This document shows positions 17,599-25,363 of a stretch of 64,000 bases of DNA, in pieces. The stretch spans positions 124,001 to 188,000 of the forward strand of contig JANXYX010000001.1 of NCBI GenBank assembly GCA_025408425.1, written 5' to 3'. A program made the translations under genes and the position numbers. The notes under the pieces were generated by a model. The model saw only the letters and a list, made by a program, of their open reading frames with translations. It searched no databases and was not told where the DNA came from. The first letter of the stretch is position 1, and every line of letters starts with the position of its first letter. This stretch comes from Granulicella sp. (GTDB lineage Bacteria > Acidobacteriota > Terriglobia > Terriglobales > Acidobacteriaceae).

Positions 17599-19131
17599 AT
17601 GCGGCTGAGAGAGAAGGATTGTCCGCACGATTTGGAAGAGCTGCTGACTGTGGGCGGGATGCTGGATGAGAGGCCGACCGCGCTGGGCGGGGTGAGTGTG
17701 GCGACATGGCTGGCGCAGAAGCTGCTGCGAGTCAGGGATCGCGAGGGGATGGAGCAGCCGCTGCGGGCGAATGTTGCTCAGCGCATGTTTGAAGAACGGC
17801 GAGGACAGCGGAATATTGTGCTGAAGGCCAGGCAGATGGGCGTGACGACCTGGGTGGCGGGACGGTTCTTTTTGAAGACGATGACGGGGCGCGGTGTGCT
17901 GACGGTGCAGGTGGCGCATACGCGCGAGGCGGCGGAAGGAATCTTCAGGATGGTGCAGCGCTTTTGGGAGTGTCTGCCGGTGGAGTTGCGCGAAGGGCCG
18001 CTGCGGCGGAGTAGAGCGAATGTGGGGCAGATGTGCTTTCCGGAGCTGGATAGCGAGTTTCGAGTACTGAGTGCGGCGGATGAGAGTGCGGGGCGTGGGC
18101 TGACGATGCAGAATCTCCACTGCAGCGAAGTGAGCCGGTGGCCCGGCGATGCAGCGGCGACACTGGCTGGATTGCGGGCAGCTTTGGCACCGGGCGGCGA
18201 ACTGGTAATGGAGTCGACGCCGAATGGAGCGTATGGGTGCTTCCATGCAGAGTGGCTGCGGGCGGGGGCTGGGCTGGGTGAAGAGTGCGCTGGCGGGAGT
18301 GATGTAGTGCAGCATTTTTTTCCGTGGTGGCTGGAGGAGGCTTATGTTGCAGCAGCGCCTACGGACGGGCTTCGGGAGGATGAGGAGGCTCTGATGTTGG
18401 TGCATGGTCTGACGCGGGAACAGATCGGGTTTCGACGCGGACTGGAGGCGAGCTATCGTGGGTTGCGGTCGCAGGAGTTTGCCGAGGATGCGGAGAGCTG
18501 CTTCAAGGCGACGGGCGAGTGCTGCTTCGATGTTGCGGCGATTGAGACGCGGATGTCCGCATTGCTGGCACCGATTGAGATCAAGCGTGGGGGAGCGCTG
18601 CAGATCTGGCTGCCTGCATTGGCTGGCAAGGAGTACCTGGTGGCGGTGGATACGGCGGGTGGCGGAGCGGGTGGAGACTTTGCGGCGGTGCAGGTGATTG
18701 AGCTGGGCACGGGGCTGCAATGCGCGGAGTTGCAGCAGCGGCTGACGGTGCTGGAGCTGGCGAAGGTCTCCGCGGCGCTGGCGCGGGAGTATGGAGGGGC
18801 GATGATTGTGGTGGAACGGAACAATCATGGGTCGGGCGTGCTGGCGTATCTGGATAGTGTGGAGCGGTATGCGCGGGTGTATGAAGCAGCCGGGGTTGCG
18901 GGTTGGTTGACGACAGCAGGGAACAAGCCGGGGATGGTGAGCCGGATGGGAGCGTTGCTGGCGGAGTCGGCGGAGATGTTTGCGAGCAGGAGATTGCTGG
19001 GGGAGTGCCGGACGTTTGTAACATCGGCTGGTGGCAGAACAGGTGCGGCGAATGGAGCGCATGACGATTGCCTGATGGCGATGGCTGTGGCACAGGCGGT
19101 CCGGGCGGAGTTGCTGACGTACAGACGTTAG
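17599..19131 (+). CDS. Phage terminase large subunit (TerL)
   Basis: DNA-packaging motor of 510 residues. The ATPase domain has the TerL-type Walker A KARQMGVTT (K76) and a Walker B region LHCSEVSRWPG, then a coupling motif-like VMESTPNG. The C-terminal RNase-H-like nuclease has D351 (AVDTAGGG), GGDF, E406 (VVERNNHGSG) and D489/D490 (GAHDDCLMA). Motor and nuclease look intact. I use the ATG preceded by AGGTGA; starts at 17530 or 17542 fall in the hairpin. Its last codons are repeated twice more just downstream. It is unusual that terL follows rather than precedes the capsid genes. Confidence 0.85.
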   Translation: MRLREKDCPHDLEELLTVGGMLDERPTALGGVSVATWLAQKLLRVRDREGMEQPLRANVAQRMFEERRGQRNIVLKARQMGVTTWVAGRFFLKTMTGRGVLTVQVAHTREAAEGIFRMVQRFWECLPVELREGPLRRSRANVGQMCFPELDSEFRVLSAADESAGRGLTMQNLHCSEVSRWPGDAAATLAGLRAALAPGGELVMESTPNGAYGCFHAEWLRAGAGLGEECAGGSDVVQHFFPWWLEEAYVAAAPTDGLREDEEALMLVHGLTREQIGFRRGLEASYRGLRSQEFAEDAESCFKATGECCFDVAAIETRMSALLAPIEIKRGGALQIWLPALAGKEYLVAVDTAGGGAGGDFAAVQVIELGTGLQCAELQQRLTVLELAKVSAALAREYGGAMIVVERNNHGSGVLAYLDSVERYARVYEAAGVAGWLTTAGNKPGMVSRMGALLAESAEMFASRRLLGECRTFVTSAGGRTGAANGAHDDCLMAMAVAQAVRAELLTYRR

Positions 19132-19268
19132 CGCAGGTACGGCGATGGCTGTGGCACAGGCGGTCCGGGCGGAGTTGCTGACGCACAGACGTTAGCGCAG
19201 GTACGGCGATGGCCATCGCGCAGGCGGTTCGGGCGGAGATACTGGCCCGTAAACGTTAGGGCAAGCGG
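19077..19268 (+). repeat. Three tandem 64-bp copies of the terminase 3' end
   Basis: Three collinear 64-bp units begin at 19077, 19141 and 19205; each carries a TAG at the same offset (19129, 19193, 19257). Copies 1 and 2 are almost identical. Copy 3 differs mostly at third codon positions or by conservative changes: it would read MAIAQAVRAEILARKR where copy 1 ends MAVAQAVRAELLTYRR. Only copy 1 is in frame with the terminase. Confidence 0.9.
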
Positions 19269-19305
19269 TCGTGAGGTTGCAATGTATTCTGCTGAGGTGG
19301 GGTGA

Positions 19306-20175
19306 GTGGTGGCGGTTCTGGCAGTGCAGGCGATTCGTCGGATGCGGGGTGGAGCGCAGAGCCAGTTGATGCTGGGTGCGGATGGCAAGCTGTGGGTGGT
19401 GAAGTTTCAGAACAATCCGCAGCATCTGCGGGTGCTGGCGAATGAGTTGATCGCGACGCGCCTGGCGGCGGTGGTGGGGTTGACGGTTCCGGCGAGCGAT
19501 GTGGTGGATGTAACCGAGTGGCTGGTGGCGAATACCGCCGATATGTGTGTGGAGCTGCCGCGAGGGGGCCGGCAGCGGTACACGGCAGGACTGCAGTTTG
19601 GCAGCCAGTTTGTGGGCGGACTGATGCCGGGGCAGGTGGTGGACTATCTGCCGGAGCCGCAGCTGGATGAGGTACGGAACCTGGCGGAGTTTGCCGGGAT
19701 GCTATGTATCGATAAGTGGACAGGGAACTGCAATGGGCGGCAGGCGGTGTTCGAGCGGAGGCCGCGGGAGCGGAAGTATCGGGCGACGTTTATCGATCAG
19801 GGATTCTGCTTCAATGCGGGGGAGTGGAACTTTCCGGATAGTCCGCTGCGTGGGGTGTATGCGCGCAACCAGGTATACGCGCGCGTGACGGGATGGGAGA
19901 GCTTTGAGCCGTGGCTGAGCCGCGTGGAGGAGATGACCGCGGGGCCGCTGTGGGAGATCGCGGAGGCCGTTCCGCCGGAGTGGTATGGCGGCGACACGGC
20001 AGTGATTGAGCGGCTGATGGAACAGATGCTGGCGCGGCGGGGGCGAGTGAGAGAGTTGATCGAGTCGTTCCGCGATTCGAATCGAGAGCCGTTCCCAAAG
20101 TGGGCGAAGAAGGGGACGATTGTGGTGCCGCGGCAGTTCGAAGAGATAAGCAGGGCGGGTAGATTTGTAATGTAG
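19306..20175 (+). CDS. HipA-like Ser/Thr kinase
   Basis: 289 residues from GTG. Kinase signatures: K33 in LWVVKFQNN (ATP binding) with E47 in the next helix (ANELIATRL), catalytic D136/N141 in LCIDKWTGNCNGRQAVF, and metal-binding D164 in FIDQGFCFN. This is the compact HipA-like family often paired with DUF3037 genes; classical HipA phosphorylates glutamyl-tRNA synthetase, but the target here is unknown. No HipB-type antitoxin is adjacent. The gene lies between terminase and portal with its partner, like a phage accessory (moron) insert. All kinase residues appear intact. Confidence 0.75.
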   Translation: MVAVLAVQAIRRMRGGAQSQLMLGADGKLWVVKFQNNPQHLRVLANELIATRLAAVVGLTVPASDVVDVTEWLVANTADMCVELPRGGRQRYTAGLQFGSQFVGGLMPGQVVDYLPEPQLDEVRNLAEFAGMLCIDKWTGNCNGRQAVFERRPRERKYRATFIDQGFCFNAGEWNFPDSPLRGVYARNQVYARVTGWESFEPWLSRVEEMTAGPLWEIAEAVPPEWYGGDTAVIERLMEQMLARRGRVRELIESFRDSNREPFPKWAKKGTIVVPRQFEEISRAGRFVM

Positions 20176-20176
20176 G

Positions 20177-21058
20177 GTGGTTGTCGGATTGCTAAGGGAG
20201 AGGGTTGAGGCTTTGAAGGAACGACTGCCATGCGAGTTCTTCCTGATTCGGTATGTGCCGGATGTGGTGAAGGGCGAGTTTACGAATATCGGAGTTGTGT
20301 TGCGGGAGGCCAATCCTGCGGCAGGGCGTGCCGATAGCACGGTGGTGCGCTTTACGCGCGACTGGAGCCGGGTGCGGTGTATGGATGCCGACGCGGATGT
20401 GGCTCTGCTGGAGGCGTTGGAAGGGGAGATTGCGGCGCGGCTGCGGATGGGAGTGAATCCGCGCGATCCGAAGGCGGTGCTGGATGTATTACAGGACTCG
20501 CTTTCGAACTCGGTGCAGATTACGGAAGCGCGGGCCTCGCTGGCGGAGAGTTTGCCGGCGGAGATGGACCAGTTGATGCGGATGTATGTGGAGTCCTTGA
20601 AGGTAAAAGTGTCGCGTCAGCGTACGGGCCGGGCGGCGATTGCGGGAGCGATGCGGACGGAGTTTGAGCGCGCAGGGGTGTGGGGCCTGATGCGGAAGCG
20701 AATTGCGGCTTCGGTATATACGCGGGCCGGCGACCCGATGAAGATTGATTGCGGATACAGGCCGAATGGGGTGATTCGGATGTTCCAGGCGGTGTCGCTG
20801 GAAGGGGATGTGGAGGCGGCGAAGGTGCTGGCGTATACGGCTCCGCAACTGCGTGAGGGAGTGGCACGGGTCGAGAGAGCGAAGCTGGAGTTGACGGCAG
20901 TGGTGGAGCCGCTGCGGACGGTTGGCTCTGATGACGATGAGGCGACGGAGAGATACCGGTTTGGGGTGGAAGCGATGGAGCGACAGGAGATTCGAGTGAT
21001 GACGGTGAGCGATCTCGCACGAATTGCGGAGACGGCGAGGGTAGAGCTGAGAGTTTGA
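20177..21058 (+). CDS. DUF3037 family protein, partner of HipA-like kinase
   Basis: 293 residues from the GTG right after the kinase stop; a TTG at 20213 behind a much better AGGGAGAGGG site may be the true start. The N-terminus reads CEFFLIRYVPDVVKGEFTNIGVVL, the hallmark of DUF3037 proteins, which commonly accompany HipA-like kinases. The function of the family is unknown; a substrate, adaptor or inhibitor of the kinase is possible. The pair ends with a perfect intrinsic terminator, so it forms its own transcriptional end inside the phage-derived cluster. Confidence 0.75.
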   Translation: MVVGLLRERVEALKERLPCEFFLIRYVPDVVKGEFTNIGVVLREANPAAGRADSTVVRFTRDWSRVRCMDADADVALLEALEGEIAARLRMGVNPRDPKAVLDVLQDSLSNSVQITEARASLAESLPAEMDQLMRMYVESLKVKVSRQRTGRAAIAGAMRTEFERAGVWGLMRKRIAASVYTRAGDPMKIDCGYRPNGVIRMFQAVSLEGDVEAAKVLAYTAPQLREGVARVERAKLELTAVVEPLRTVGSDDDEATERYRFGVEAMERQEIRVMTVSDLARIAETARVELRV

Positions 21059-21087
21059 GTTGAATGATTTGCAGGTGATGAAGCGGT

Positions 21088-21119
21088 AAGGCATAGCTCA
21101 AGGGCTATGCCTTTTTTTT
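21088..21119 (+). terminator. Perfect intrinsic terminator after the DUF3037 gene
   Basis: Perfect 10-bp stem AAGGCATAGC/GCTATGCCTT, 6-nt loop, then eight T. The best terminator in the cluster, dividing it before the portal gene; portal and tail genes would need read-through or their own promoter. Confidence 0.9.
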
Positions 21120-21150
21120 GTGAGCTAGCGAAACAGAGAGGGGTGAGGTT

Positions 21151-22431
21151 ATGGGGATTCAGGCGAGAGTGAAGGATGTTTGGCAGAGGCTGGCGGGAGT
21201 GCAGGCGGCGGCAGGCGATGCAACGATGGGGGCTCGGAAGACGGCGATGCTGCCATCGATATTGAGCCCGTATAACCCGGCTGGGCGCGCAGGCCAGAGT
21301 GCGCTGCCAAAGCCGACGGCAGCCAATCTGCGGAAGTTTGCGGAGACACCCGTGGTGCGACGAGCCATCAATGTGGTGAAGGATCGCATCGCCAGCATGG
21401 ACTGGCAGATCAAGGTTCGGCGAGGCTACGCACATGTAACCGTGGAGGATGCAGAGGTGAGAATTGCAGCCCTGCGGCAATGCATGGAAGAGCCCAATAT
21501 GGCAGACAGCTTTCGCGTGTTGTGGGAGCAGGTGCTGGAGGACTTGCTGGTTGGCGGCTTCGGGGCTGTGGAGATGGAAGCGACCGGCGACCCGCTGCGT
21601 CCGTTTCATCTATGGGCTGTGGATGGAGCGACGATCCAGATCGACGCCGGGTGGCATGGTGATCCGGACAAGCCACGCTATGCGCAGGCGACCGGAAAGC
21701 TGGGGAGAGAGGGGCTGGTTCCGCTACGCGACGACGAGTTGATGTATCTGCGGCTGAATCCTCGAACCCATTCGCCGTTCGGGCTGGGTCGGCTGGAGGT
21801 TGCGTTTGAGACGGTGACCCAGTTTCTGAGTGCGAACCGCTATGCTGGACGGCTCGCGAGCAACTCCGTGGTGCAGTATGCGCTATGGCTTAATGAGGCG
21901 ACGCCGGAGCAGCACGACCGGTTGATTCGCTGGTGGCAGGATGAGATCGAAGGCACTGGCAAGGTTCCACTGCTGAGTTGCGAGCAGAAGCCGGAGGTGT
22001 TGCGTTTTGCAGGCGGCACCGATGCAGACCTGCGGCTGGCCTGGCAGGAGGCACTGATCCGAATGATCGCGAATGCGTTCGACCTGCCCCCCATGCTGCT
22101 GGGACTTCAGCATGACGTCAACCGTTCCACCGCAGGGGAGATGGCGAATGAAGCGTTCCAGAGTGCCGTGGTTCCCGTCGCGAAGTTGCTGGCGGAGCAC
22201 ATCACACGCGATCTGTTTGCAAAGAAGCTGGGGTGGCGCGAGTTTGAATTCTGCTTCAACGACCTGGAGACGCGCGATGAGATGCAGGAGGTCCAGATGC
22301 AGACAGAGCTTTTGCGGGCCGGGGTGTTGACGGTGAATGAAGTACGACAGATGCGCGGTCTGGAGAGTCTGGACATCGCGGAGGCCAGCCTGCCAGTGAC
22401 GGCCACGCAGGAGACGGTGGTGGTGCTGTGA
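21151..22431 (+). CDS. Phage portal protein
   Basis: 426 residues. Portal features: FAETPVVRRAINVVKDRIASMDW near the N-terminus, DELMYLRLNPRTHSPFGLGRLEV, a stem-helix region, then IANAFDLPPMLLGLQ, NRSTAGEMANEAF and a C-terminal VNEVRQMRGLE. This is the HK97-like pattern. The portal forms the dodecameric channel used by TerL to fill the capsid. Here it lies 11 kb after the capsid gene and 2 kb after terL, separated by the HipA/DUF3037 pair, whereas terL-portal-protease-capsid is the common order. It overlaps the next gene (GTGA). Confidence 0.85.
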   Translation: MGIQARVKDVWQRLAGVQAAAGDATMGARKTAMLPSILSPYNPAGRAGQSALPKPTAANLRKFAETPVVRRAINVVKDRIASMDWQIKVRRGYAHVTVEDAEVRIAALRQCMEEPNMADSFRVLWEQVLEDLLVGGFGAVEMEATGDPLRPFHLWAVDGATIQIDAGWHGDPDKPRYAQATGKLGREGLVPLRDDELMYLRLNPRTHSPFGLGRLEVAFETVTQFLSANRYAGRLASNSVVQYALWLNEATPEQHDRLIRWWQDEIEGTGKVPLLSCEQKPEVLRFAGGTDADLRLAWQEALIRMIANAFDLPPMLLGLQHDVNRSTAGEMANEAFQSAVVPVAKLLAEHITRDLFAKKLGWREFEFCFNDLETRDEMQEVQMQTELLRAGVLTVNEVRQMRGLESLDIAEASLPVTATQETVVVL

Positions 22432-24749
22432 CATTGACGATCGACAATCTGGATGGCAAGGGCGCAATGGACTATAGCGGATATCTGTGTCCGGAAGGAC
22501 CGCTGAAGATCGAGCGCGTTCTGAATGCACCTTCTAGTTGTCATGCGACGCTCGATCTGAATGAAGCGGCGCTGGCGATTCCGGTGCGACGAGCCCGGGT
22601 GGTAGTGACCGCTGGCAACGGGACGACACTCTTCACGGGCTACGTCGCTACTGAACCGGAGTCAGTGTATGCCGGAGCCGGGACAAAGGGGCCGGTCTAC
22701 CGCGTAGTCTTCAGCGCGATCAGCGATGAGTGGCTGCTGGACAAACAGGTGGTTCCGCTGAGTGGTGCCGGGCTGGCACAGTCGGGTGGCCAGGTGTTGA
22801 CGACGCTGACAGACCGCGTGGATGCAGGTCTTTTCACGACGACGGGGGTGACCAATGGTCGGTCGGTGGGTGTGTTTCAGCCGGTGCAGGCGGAGAGCTG
22901 GTCAAGCAATGCGGGCAGTGCAGCGGCGGCGACCTATGCAACTTATCGTGTGCTAAACGGCGCGATAAGCCTGCAGCCAGCAGGGGCTGTGACTCATGCT
23001 CTGAGCGACGGGAACGGAACATTGCAGGTAGCAGCTTTGAAGTCCTCGGTCGTGAAAGAACTTGCCAACGACGTCACCGTGAGCGGCGAGATGGAGCCCG
23101 CAGCCTATGTGAGCGAAGCCTTTGCCGGAGATGGAACCACAACGGTGTTTCAACTCGCAGAGGCTCCCTTCAAGGCTGGGTCATCTGGTAATGCCGCACA
23201 TCTGCTAGCAGATAGCTTCAACCAGGGTGCGCTGAGTACGCAGATCTGGAATGTAACCGATCCGGGATCATATCTAGGGCTGAGTACGTTGGGGCTAACT
23301 ATGACAGGCGGTAATGGCCTGGATGGTCAGACGACGCTGGCGGCGATCGACCTGGTTGAACTGGGCGGCACGCTTGTAATTGAGGCTGGCAACGTGCAGC
23401 TTGGGGCAACGAGCGATGGCGTGCTGTGTGGGCTGTATGCAGGTGCGACACAGCGAGCGAATTGCTTTGCCGGGTACAACGTCAGGCAGAGTGGCGGGAC
23501 GACCTTAGTGGTTCCTTTCGTAAATGGTGGTGAAGCAGGTACTGCGTACACCATGCTGAGCGGGCATGTATACACGCTGCGGATTCGCCTGCACTGTGCG
23601 GAGATACAGCGTGTGCAGCAGAGTTATTACGCCATGGTGGATGGCGTCGTAGAAGCGTTTGGGGGTGGACTGGTAGCTGCTCCGATGGCGGTGTTGTTTG
23701 AGCTGCAGGACCTGGGCGTGGCATCGAATACGCCAGCAACCGTTCTCTACGACGGAGCGGTGACGACTTCGCCCGCAAGCTGCAGCTTTGTGGCAGTGAA
23801 CAGTGTGCAGCTGGTCGGGTCCATGGGATATTGCAGGATCACACAGGCTGGTTCAGCGTGGGTGGTCAGCACGCTGCCAAGCGGAGTCAAGACGACTCGG
23901 TTGGCAGGGGTTGCGGGGGAGGGGGCTGATTGCACTCTTTCTGCTACTGGTCTGGTTACATTTGCAGCTGGGAGAACTCCTGTGGCAGGCGAGATTGTAA
24001 CTGTACTGTATCGAGGCGGCCGCAGGGCGGTGGCACGACTTCAGGACGCGGCAAGTTTGGCGGCTGAAGCTGCTGGTGGGATGCCGGGATCGGCTTGCTG
24101 GCTGGGCAGAATCGTTCAGCCAAAGGCGCGGAGTTCGGCAGATTGCGAGAGTGCGGCACAGGCCGTGCTGGGTTTTGCGACCAGCCGGGCGGCGGCGATT
24201 GCAGGATCGTACGAGGTGATGAATCCGCCTGATGTGTGGCCAGGGGATGTGCTGGCAGTGACACGCGGTAGCCAGACGATGAGTGTCGTCGTGCGCCGCG
24301 TGACCATCGAGGATGGCGGTGCGTGGCCGGAAGTGCTTGGCTACCACATCGCATTTGCGAACGATTGGGCGGAAGGACTGGGCCTGAAGCTGTCGGAAGC
24401 AATTGCTGCGGACGCCGTGCTGCCACCCGCTGCGCTGAGTGTGCCTCTATCTGCGGGGGGCGCTGTGATTGCTAATCTTCTGCAGTTACAACTGGTCAGC
24501 GCGACGACCTCTGCGCTGCAGATTGATGCTGGGACAGCCCCGCCCGCTGGCGGTGGCTTTGAAGTACGGCGGCGGGACTGGGACTTTGGTCCAGCGGTCG
24601 ATCAGGATCTGGTGCTGCGTAGCGCGGTGCGGAGTTTCTCCATTCCGCGCTGTGGCCAGGTTGAGCGTTACTACGTGCGGATGTTCGATGCGTCGACGCC
24701 ACCGTTGTACTCGCGATTTTCAGCTGCAATATTTACCGATCTGCCGTAA
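22428..24749 (+). CDS. Large tail/baseplate-like phage protein
   Basis: 773 residues from GTG, coupled to the portal gene by a 4-nt overlap. The N-terminus (about 1-110) is beta-rich: GPLKIERVLNAPSSCHATLDL and VVVTAGNGTTLFTGYVA recall phage tail hub domains that open with a barrel. The middle holds a sandwich-like insert (about 265-430), and the C-terminal third has PPDVWPGDVLAVTRGSQTMSVVVRRVTIE and a fibronectin-like end (VERYYVRMFDAS). A baseplate hub or receptor-side tail protein is likely; no peptidase or lysozyme motif is seen. Confidence 0.55.
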   Translation: MTLTIDNLDGKGAMDYSGYLCPEGPLKIERVLNAPSSCHATLDLNEAALAIPVRRARVVVTAGNGTTLFTGYVATEPESVYAGAGTKGPVYRVVFSAISDEWLLDKQVVPLSGAGLAQSGGQVLTTLTDRVDAGLFTTTGVTNGRSVGVFQPVQAESWSSNAGSAAAATYATYRVLNGAISLQPAGAVTHALSDGNGTLQVAALKSSVVKELANDVTVSGEMEPAAYVSEAFAGDGTTTVFQLAEAPFKAGSSGNAAHLLADSFNQGALSTQIWNVTDPGSYLGLSTLGLTMTGGNGLDGQTTLAAIDLVELGGTLVIEAGNVQLGATSDGVLCGLYAGATQRANCFAGYNVRQSGGTTLVVPFVNGGEAGTAYTMLSGHVYTLRIRLHCAEIQRVQQSYYAMVDGVVEAFGGGLVAAPMAVLFELQDLGVASNTPATVLYDGAVTTSPASCSFVAVNSVQLVGSMGYCRITQAGSAWVVSTLPSGVKTTRLAGVAGEGADCTLSATGLVTFAAGRTPVAGEIVTVLYRGGRRAVARLQDAASLAAEAAGGMPGSACWLGRIVQPKARSSADCESAAQAVLGFATSRAAAIAGSYEVMNPPDVWPGDVLAVTRGSQTMSVVVRRVTIEDGGAWPEVLGYHIAFANDWAEGLGLKLSEAIAADAVLPPAALSVPLSAGGAVIANLLQLQLVSATTSALQIDAGTAPPAGGGFEVRRRDWDFGPAVDQDLVLRSAVRSFSIPRCGQVERYYVRMFDASTPPLYSRFSAAIFTDLP

Positions 24750-24785
24750 AGCGAATGCTGGACGGCAGGCGAAAGGAGGAAGCGA

Positions 24786-25001
24786 ATGACAGAGTTCGAA
24801 GGGCAGGTATTAGCGGATTTGAGTGTGCTGAAGAGCCAGATGAAGCAATTAATGGGAATCGGCCAGCCGGGGCGTTTGACCCTGCTGGAAGAGCGTGTGG
24901 AACAGCATGAGCGCAGTGTGCAGCGCTTGAAGGGGTTTGCCGGGGCAGTGGGTGGCGTTCTTACCGTCTTCCATCTCGCGCTGGACTACATGCGCCGTTA
25001 G
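24786..25001 (+). CDS. XhlA-like coiled-coil/membrane protein (holin-like)
   Basis: 71 residues. A heptad-rich N-terminal part (VLKSQMKQLMG...LLEERVEQHERSVQRLKG) is followed by one hydrophobic segment AGAVGGVLTVFHLALDY and a short basic tail. This layout matches XhlA-type phage membrane proteins, which work with holins in lysis. AAAGGAGGAAGCG gives a strong ribosome site. No endolysin was found next to it, so lysis function is uncertain. Confidence 0.55.
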   Translation: MTEFEGQVLADLSVLKSQMKQLMGIGQPGRLTLLEERVEQHERSVQRLKGFAGAVGGVLTVFHLALDYMRR

Positions 25002-25022
25002 ACAAGCAGGTGGAGGAGAGAG

Positions 25023-25280
25023 ATGGATTTCTTGAAGTTGTTTCTGCGTTCCATATCGTTGCTGCCCGGGGTGATCCAGGGGACTGAGTCGCTGTTTGGC
25101 GAGAAGACCGGGCCGCAGAAGAAGGCCGCTGCCGTGGAGATTGTTGGCGCTGCCATCAATCTTGCGGATGCCGTGACCATGAAGCACATCGCTGACTCGG
25201 ACAAGTTCACTGCCGGGCTCAGCATGATCATCGACGGCGTGGTGGATTGCCTGAATGCGAGTATCTGGGCGAAGCCGTAG
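25023..25280 (+). CDS. Small helical protein, last gene of phage-derived cluster
   Basis: 85 residues; AGGAGAGAG ribosome site. Helical: [20 protein letters not shown], then [20 protein letters not shown] and [14 protein letters not shown]. The GPQKK...IV...LN pattern loosely matches the 135-residue gene at 8093. Unknown function; position after an XhlA-like gene suggests a membrane or lysis accessory. A perfect 14-bp palindrome follows the stop. Confidence 0.5.
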   Translation: MDFLKLFLRSISLLPGVIQGTESLFGEKTGPQKKAAAVEIVGAAINLADAVTMKHIADSDKFTAGLSMIIDGVVDCLNASIWAKP

Positions 25281-25350
25281 GGTGCCAGCCGGCTGGCTGG
25301 GGCGGTATGGCGTTCATGGTCTGGTCCGTATGGAGTTGCGGTGTAAAACG

Positions 25351-25356
25351 TATAAT
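25351..25356 (+). promoter_or_regulatory. Perfect -10 TATAAT of purE, possibly leaderless
   Basis: TATAAT ends 7 bp before the purE ATG, so transcription should begin at or within a base of the ATG. No Shine-Dalgarno is visible. The -35 region (around GTATGG) is poor, so recognition would rely on the -10 or an activator. Confidence 0.5.
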
Positions 25357-25363
25357 CGTTGCC

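Larger units (their letters stand above)
5621..25297 (+). mobile_element. Phage-derived structural gene cluster (cryptic prophage or GTA-like)
   Basis: About 20 kb of co-oriented genes with phage head, packaging and tail-like functions: protease candidate, scaffold-like protein, major capsid protein, connectors, fibre, large terminase, portal, large tail protein and an XhlA-like protein. Codons end mostly in G, whereas genes from about 32 kb on the same strand end mostly in C. No integrase, excisionase, replication gene, endolysin or tape measure was recognised, and I saw no flanking att repeat. The right boundary is set by purE. A palindrome GCCAGCCGGCTGGC lies just after the last gene, at 25284-25297. 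Confidence 0.75.

Noticed and set aside
17524..19062. 512-codon minus-strand frame opposite the terminase
   Set aside because: Shadow frame; the terminase on the plus strand has all catalytic motifs.
22428..24749. Large tail protein as a lysin
   Set aside because: No muramidase, amidase or peptidase motif could be seen; beta-rich tail hub is more likely.
25284..25297. Palindrome after the last phage gene as an att site
   Set aside because: No matching copy at the left edge and no integrase; could be a weak hairpin only.
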